A DNA stretch of 64,000 bases from Candidatus Gastranaerophilales bacterium (GTDB taxonomy: Bacteria > Cyanobacteriota > Vampirovibrionia > Gastranaerophilales > Gastranaerophilaceae): the NCBI GenBank assembly GCA_944323595.1, contig CALUTF010000006.1, positions 1-64,000 on the forward strand, given 5' to 3'. How positions within the stretch are numbered: position 1 is the first letter of the stretch; every line of letters begins with the position of its first letter. The notes below the pieces were generated by a model. That model had not been told where the DNA came from. It saw only the letters and a program-made list of their open reading frames with translations, and did no database searches. Of the stretch, positions 60,014 through 64,000 are shown piece after piece. The translations under genes and the position numbers were made by a program.

Positions 60014-61630
60014 ATGACAATTGTAATTTCTTCTTCTAAAAATGAAAAAATCTTTATTGATAAAGATATGATTAACATCGGTACTAATCCTAATTGTGAT
60101 TTTCAACTGGATTTGGATTTTGATTTGTTGATAACTGTGCAGTATATCAAGGCTGATAATAAATGTATAGTTATGAACACATTCCACAGCGACAAGATTT
60201 TCTTTAAGGGCGAACCTTTCGGCAAAATTGAAGTCGGAAATATTTGTAAACTTATGACGGCGGATTCTTCCGAGTTTATAAGTATAAGAGTTTTGTCAGA
60301 AGAAAACGATTCTCCAAGAAAAACTATCAAAGCTATCGGGGAAGAAGATTTTACAGAAAACGATATTAAACGCCTCTACGGAAGTGATTCCGATCCTATT
60401 ACCCGTGTGAAAATCGAAAAGCAGAAAGAAGATATTGAAAGCGCACGTGTTGCTATTATTAAACAATCTGGATATACAATTTCAGATTTAAAACAGAAGC
60501 TCTCTTCAAATTTTAAGACAAGTTTATTTTTACATATAGCAATGTTTTTCGGCGCTGTTATGTGTGCATTTGGGTTATCAAATTATTTGATGGGCTTATC
60601 TATTGCGGATTCCGCAAATTATATGCATTTGCCGACTAATATTAAAATCTGGTTTGTATATTCAATTCTTGTTTACGGAATATGTCTTCTTATGAAACAG
60701 GGTGTTTACCAGTCACTGGTTAATAAATCTGTTAGGGAAGTGCTGCCGACATCAAGATTTGCTGAAACTTTCTTCATCGGTTTTGCTTCAATATTAATGC
60801 TCGGCGTTTATGCAATAAACCTTGTTTATTTTATGAATGTTAAGGATTTTGTTGTCTTTGCCATATTTATTTCATTGTTCTTTGCCGGTTTGACTGCCGG
60901 ACTTGCTGTCGGATGCGGGTATTTCAAATTTAACGGACATGCACTGTCTCTTAATCTCAACAAATTTGAGTACAGGGAAGATTTCGAAGCTGTTTTGAAA
61001 GCATACAGACAGTGGATTGAAAGATATATTAATAACCTTGGTAAGACTAAAATTCAATATATTAAAGATAAATTATTCAATTTACAGATAAAATCTGTTT
61101 TTGAAATAGTTATCGGGCTTTTGACAGCTCCGTTTCTGGCATACGGTGTTTCTAATACTCTTGCAATGTGCTTCCCTGAAGCTGCCGGATGGGTTAGAAT
61201 TTCCGGTTTGAGGATAAGTCCTGTGTTCCTTGTACTGGCTACATTCTTGATTATTTTTGCATTTTTCTCTTTTGTAAGCGCTTTTACAGCTACGAAGAAA
61301 ATTCAGGCATCAGAAGTAATCAAACATGATGGTTTTAGTGATTTTATGCATCACGGTGTAGATATATACGGGCTTGAGGGTGTTAGAAAAATTAATTCTG
61401 ATAAAATTCGTGCGCTTGCAATTGCATGTTCAATAATTTTTATTGAATTTGCGATGAACGTTTCGTATTTTATGACAGAGATAGGCGGTGATTTACAGGG
61501 AATTTTCCTCAGTTTGATTGCAGCTCTTGTTCCGACTGCACTTTTGATTGCAGAAACCTTGATGCTCAGTCAGACCCGTTTTGAAATTTTTGCCTGCGAT
61601 GAACTGATTTCTAAAATAGATAAAGATTAG
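60014..61630 (+). CDS. Polytopic membrane protein with N-terminal FHA-like domain
   Basis: A 538-residue protein. Residues 1-100 look like a forkhead-associated domain (SKNEKIFIDKDMINIGTNPNCDFQLD, with the GTNPNCDFQL strand similar to GRxxxCDI), followed by a charged linker and then about 8 membrane helices with two amphipathic stretches (about 170-525). FHA domains read phospho-threonine, so this may be a signalling or gating membrane protein. The gene is coupled to the TonB-like gene downstream by 2 bases and follows the VWA gene. The FHA call is moderate because the Ser/His ligands are incomplete. Confidence 0.65.
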   Translation: MTIVISSSKNEKIFIDKDMINIGTNPNCDFQLDLDFDLLITVQYIKADNKCIVMNTFHSDKIFFKGEPFGKIEVGNICKLMTADSSEFISIRVLSEENDSPRKTIKAIGEEDFTENDIKRLYGSDSDPITRVKIEKQKEDIESARVAIIKQSGYTISDLKQKLSSNFKTSLFLHIAMFFGAVMCAFGLSNYLMGLSIADSANYMHLPTNIKIWFVYSILVYGICLLMKQGVYQSLVNKSVREVLPTSRFAETFFIGFASILMLGVYAINLVYFMNVKDFVVFAIFISLFFAGLTAGLAVGCGYFKFNGHALSLNLNKFEYREDFEAVLKAYRQWIERYINNLGKTKIQYIKDKLFNLQIKSVFEIVIGLLTAPFLAYGVSNTLAMCFPEAAGWVRISGLRISPVFLVLATFLIIFAFFSFVSAFTATKKIQASEVIKHDGFSDFMHHGVDIYGLEGVRKINSDKIRALAIACSIIFIEFAMNVSYFMTEIGGDLQGIFLSLIAALVPTALLIAETLMLSQTRFEIFACDELISKIDKD

Positions 61631-61632
61631 TC

Positions 61633-62460
61633 ATGAACATTTTAAAATTTCTTTCATTAACAATCTTAATTTTAATTGTGACCGCCGCTATTGTCCTTAC
61701 AAAACCGGCGATGCATAAACCTGCGGTATTGGAGGATGCATCATTTACTCTCGCGTCTCTGGAAAAGAAAGTCCCTGTAAAAAAGGTGGAAACAGATTTT
61801 CAAACTCCGCTTCCTCCTGCACAAAAGACAGTTGTCGAAAAACCTGCGCCGGTGGTTAAAAGGATTGTAAAGATTGTTCGGCAGGAAGTTCCGGCACCTG
61901 TTCAGAATGTTGTTGTAAAAGAACAGCCGGTAAAGCAAAAAACAGAAACAGTTAAGAACGTAAAAACTGAAAAGCCGGCAGTAACACTGCCTGTTAAAAC
62001 AGTTCAGGCAGCAAATGAACCGGTTGAAATTGAACAGCCGGTTAAACTGGAGGTGGAAGAAAAACCGGTTAAAGTTGTAACAACTCCGGTTAGTACCGCT
62101 CCATTGACGGAAAAAGAAGAGATTATTGCATGGAATAAATGGCGTAGTGATTTGCAAAATAAAGTTATGCGCGATTCCAGAATAAGTGCACCTGTCGGAA
62201 CTACTTTTTATTTTTCATGTACTGTGGATAAATTCGGGAATATCTCAAACATAAATACATGGTCTGATAATGATTATTACACTCCGCTTGCCAAACGGGT
62301 TATAAAACCTGTTCTCAGCAGTTATCAAAACCAGCCTATTTTAAAATTTCCTGACAGAACACGGCGGACTATTACAAATGTAAACGGGTCTTTTACTATG
62401 GCGTTTACTGACAGGTATTCAACTCCGGCAGATTATTCGGATTATGAAAGGATAAAATAG
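61633..62460 (+). CDS. TonB-like protein 1
   Basis: A 275-residue protein with TonB organisation: one N-terminal membrane helix (LSLTILILIVTAAIVLT), a Pro/Lys/Val-rich spacer of some 130 residues (VKQKTETVKNVKTEKPAV type), and a C-terminal globular domain with WNKWRSDLQNKVM and the FYFSCTVDKFGNISNINTWSDN block. The spacer would cross the periplasm. ExbB/ExbD genes are not adjacent, although the FHA-like membrane protein might be a partner. It is adjacent to the following 45-residue gene without a gap. Confidence 0.75.
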   Translation: MNILKFLSLTILILIVTAAIVLTKPAMHKPAVLEDASFTLASLEKKVPVKKVETDFQTPLPPAQKTVVEKPAPVVKRIVKIVRQEVPAPVQNVVVKEQPVKQKTETVKNVKTEKPAVTLPVKTVQAANEPVEIEQPVKLEVEEKPVKVVTTPVSTAPLTEKEEIIAWNKWRSDLQNKVMRDSRISAPVGTTFYFSCTVDKFGNISNINTWSDNDYYTPLAKRVIKPVLSSYQNQPILKFPDRTRRTITNVNGSFTMAFTDRYSTPADYSDYERIK

Positions 62461-62598
62461 ATGAGCAAAAATAAAATTTTCGTGCTTTTAATAATCATCG
62501 CAGCAATTTTTATAACGGCTGCCGCAGTTTATACAAGACCGGAACTGCATAAAACTTTTGAAATACAGATTTTGAAATTTATAAAGGCTGATAACTGA
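62461..62598 (+). CDS. 45-residue single-helix membrane protein
   Basis: Too short for usual gene finders. It reads MSKNKIFVLLIIIAAIFI, then TAAAVYTRPELHKTFEIQIL and FIKADN. One membrane helix is followed by TRPELHK, which parallels VLTKPAMHK just after the helix of TonB-like protein 1. It begins right after that gene's stop and shares its TGA with the ATG of the next gene (TGATG). It looks like the anchor of a TonB-like protein without the spacer and C-terminal domain. Confidence 0.7.
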   Translation: MSKNKIFVLLIIIAAIFITAAAVYTRPELHKTFEIQILKFIKADN

Positions 62599-63587
62599 TG
62601 TATAAATGTTCTGACTGCGGAAAAATTACCGATGAAAAACCTCAATACTGTGATTGCGGGAACAATGTTTTTATAGAAGTTGAACCTGAATCCGGTGTAT
62701 CTTCTGTTGGAAAGAAAGATACAACTGTACCTAAATCTTCGCCTCTTTCCTCTCAGGAGAAATTATCACTTGCTATATTTATACTCTGCCTTGTATGTGC
62801 GGTAATACCATGGTTTTTTGTGTTGCGTCCGCTTCCGGAAAATGAAGTTAAACATTCTGTTAAACCTGTTGAGGTTAAAAAAGATATACCTGCTTTTGAA
62901 ACATTATGGGATGATACTCCTGTAAAAGCAGCGGTACAGGAACCTGAACCTGTTGTTCAGACCGTTGAGGAGCCGCAGACAATTATAGAATATGTAACCC
63001 AGATTGTGCAGGTGCCGCGTCAGGAACCTAAAGCAGTATCACCTGCGCCTAAAACTCAGTCCAAACCTAAAAATACACAAACACAATCTGCCGCAAAACC
63101 AAAAACACAATCTCAAACAACAAACAAACCGCAAAGTCAGAATAAACCGGATGTTATTAACAGAATTGAGAAAAATTTGTCCCAAAATTCAGGACAGCAC
63201 ACTTCACATAGCAATACAACGGCCCAGAGTGCTTCAAAACAACAGCAGACAAAACCGGCGGTTGTAAAACCTAAACCTACTGCAGAGGAACTTGCAGCTC
63301 TTAATCAGTATAAAAACAATCTCCGTATGGTTTTACTTTCAAAATTAAATGTACAAAGCATTATTGGCGAGGGGGATTGTGATATTGAATTTGCTATTGA
63401 TTCAAACGGAAAACTTATCAATAGAAAATTTGCCAGACAATCTTCAAACAAAACTCTTAATGATGCTGTCTATTATATGCTGATGAGTGTTCCGGTTTAT
63501 CAAATTCCGCCAAAAGCTTATAAAGGTGAGACAATAAAGCTGCATTTTTATATCAATAACGGATATTACGAAATTAGTTTCAAATAA
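62598..63587 (+). CDS. TonB-like protein 2 with N-terminal zinc ribbon
   Basis: A 329-residue protein. Residues 1-25 form a small zinc ribbon (Cys4-x2-Cys7, Cys18-x-Cys20), then a membrane helix (LAIFILCLVCAVIPWFFVL, about 55-75), a Pro/Lys/Gln/Thr-rich spacer of about 150 residues (KPKTQSQTTNKPQSQNKP), and a TonB C-terminal-like fold with EGDCDIEFAIDSNGKLINRKFA and LPVYQIPPKAYKGETIKLHF-like blocks. The ribbon would lie in the cytosol. Translationally coupled to the preceding gene. Confidence 0.75.
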   Translation: MYKCSDCGKITDEKPQYCDCGNNVFIEVEPESGVSSVGKKDTTVPKSSPLSSQEKLSLAIFILCLVCAVIPWFFVLRPLPENEVKHSVKPVEVKKDIPAFETLWDDTPVKAAVQEPEPVVQTVEEPQTIIEYVTQIVQVPRQEPKAVSPAPKTQSKPKNTQTQSAAKPKTQSQTTNKPQSQNKPDVINRIEKNLSQNSGQHTSHSNTTAQSASKQQQTKPAVVKPKPTAEELAALNQYKNNLRMVLLSKLNVQSIIGEGDCDIEFAIDSNGKLINRKFARQSSNKTLNDAVYYMLMSVPVYQIPPKAYKGETIKLHFYINNGYYEISFK

Positions 63588-63588
63588 T

Positions 63589-63620
63589 AAAAAAGCCGAA
63601 AAATTTAATTCCGGCTTTTT
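63589..63620 (+). terminator. Bidirectional terminator
   Basis: Stem AAAAAGCCG / CGGCTTTTT with a 13-base loop, between the TonB-like gene and the converging partial gene. Confidence 0.8.
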
Positions 63621-63627
63621 GTTGTTA

Positions 63628-64000
63628 TTATTTATTTCCGTATTCAATTAGCATTTCAAGATGCTGCGGGAATTTTTGCGGGAATTTGTCAAATGGTGCC
63701 GTTCCTTTTACGATATCAAGAATTTCCTTATCAATTTCTTCGTTTCCGGAGCTTTGCTGTAGTGCACTTTTGATAAGTTTTCCGTCAGAATTTATGTCAA
63801 GATATATTTTTACCTGCGTTTCAGGTTTTGTCGAGAGATTTTTATTTAATCTTCTTGTTAATCTCAAGCTTATATTTGACATGTACGCTCTATCCGTATA
63901 CAGGCTTCCGTAAGGCATATATTTTACAAATGAATTGCTTGCCCCGTCAAAAACCTGAATGTATTTCAGTCTGCCTGTCGGATAATCATATATTGCATCA
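63628..64000 (-). CDS. TonB-like protein 3 (partial, 5' end outside the window)
   Basis: At least 124 residues remain. The frame stays open from the right edge (AIYDYPTGRLKYIQVFDGAS...). The C-terminal domain has VKIYLDINSDGKLIKSALQQSSGNEEIDKEILDIV and the closing LEMLIEYGNK, the same fold as the C-termini at 61633-63587 and common to TonB/AgmX-type energy transducers. Its N-terminal part cannot be seen. Confidence 0.75.
   Translation of the reverse strand, partial: DAIYDYPTGRLKYIQVFDGASNSFVKYMPYGSLYTDRAYMSNISLRLTRRLNKNLSTKPETQVKIYLDINSDGKLIKSALQQSSGNEEIDKEILDIVKGTAPFDKFPQKFPQHLEMLIEYGNK

Overview
The window is an AT-rich bacterial chromosome segment with a diderm (Gram-negative type) envelope: three autotransporters, an OmpH/Skp-like chaperone, an outer-membrane efflux channel, TonB-like proteins and an S-layer-homology (SLH) protein. 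The gene mix, with many short lineage-specific proteins, fits best the non-photosynthetic gut relatives of cyanobacteria (Gastranaerophilales/Vampirovibrionia). That assignment is an inference, since no rRNA or other marker gene is present.

Layout. 1-4.1 kb: a giant repeat autotransporter (minus). 4.2-5.8 kb: pgk and tRNA-Ile. 6-11.6 kb: small regulators, a DedA protein, a damaged multidrug-efflux locus and a MarR/cupin unit sharing a palindromic operator. 11.6-16.6 kb: an unusual radical-SAM protein, an acyltransferase and a type II restriction-modification system. 16.7-19.5 kb: phosphate transport (DUF47 plus Pit), an MBL-fold hydrolase and a small protein. 19.6-24.7 kb: a second giant autotransporter flanked by an intergenic repeat family. 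24.8-26.5 kb: peroxiredoxin, a DJ-1 family protein and an OmpH-like chaperone. 26.8-34.6 kb: the fatty-acid/phospholipid cluster yceD-rpmF-plsX-fabH-fabD-fabG-acpP-fabF, interrupted by a HEPN/MNT toxin-antitoxin-like pair. 34.7-40.7 kb: signalling proteins, a membrane-anchored small-heat-shock-like protein and a family 10 fucosyltransferase. 40.7-45.4 kb: a candidate tiny gene, a Lys/His-rich exported protein, prs, ispF, tdk and pgi. 45.5-51.3 kb: a third autotransporter and an EndoQ-UvrD fusion. 51.3-58.2 kb: prmC, ctpA, the SLH protein, a solute-binding lipoprotein and plsY. 58.3-64 kb: a run of secreted/TonB-like, VWA and FHA-like membrane proteins that looks like an undescribed envelope system.

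The strongest observation is that both giant repeat autotransporters carry a run of nine G at the start of the signal peptide. In both genes the ATG with a good ribosome-binding site is out of frame with the main reading frame because of this tract. One gene needs a one-base loss and the other a one-base gain to be switched on, which is the expected architecture of slipped-strand phase variation. The two genes also share a 3' part with a patch of about 360 bp that is perfectly identical, suggesting gene conversion.

A second theme is that at least seven genes have a -10-like box ending exactly 6-7 bases before their ATG and no ribosome-binding site, suggesting leaderless transcripts. These are an XRE regulator, the restriction-modification operon, the HEPN/MNT pair, a receiver protein, a histidine kinase, the fucosyltransferase and the third autotransporter.
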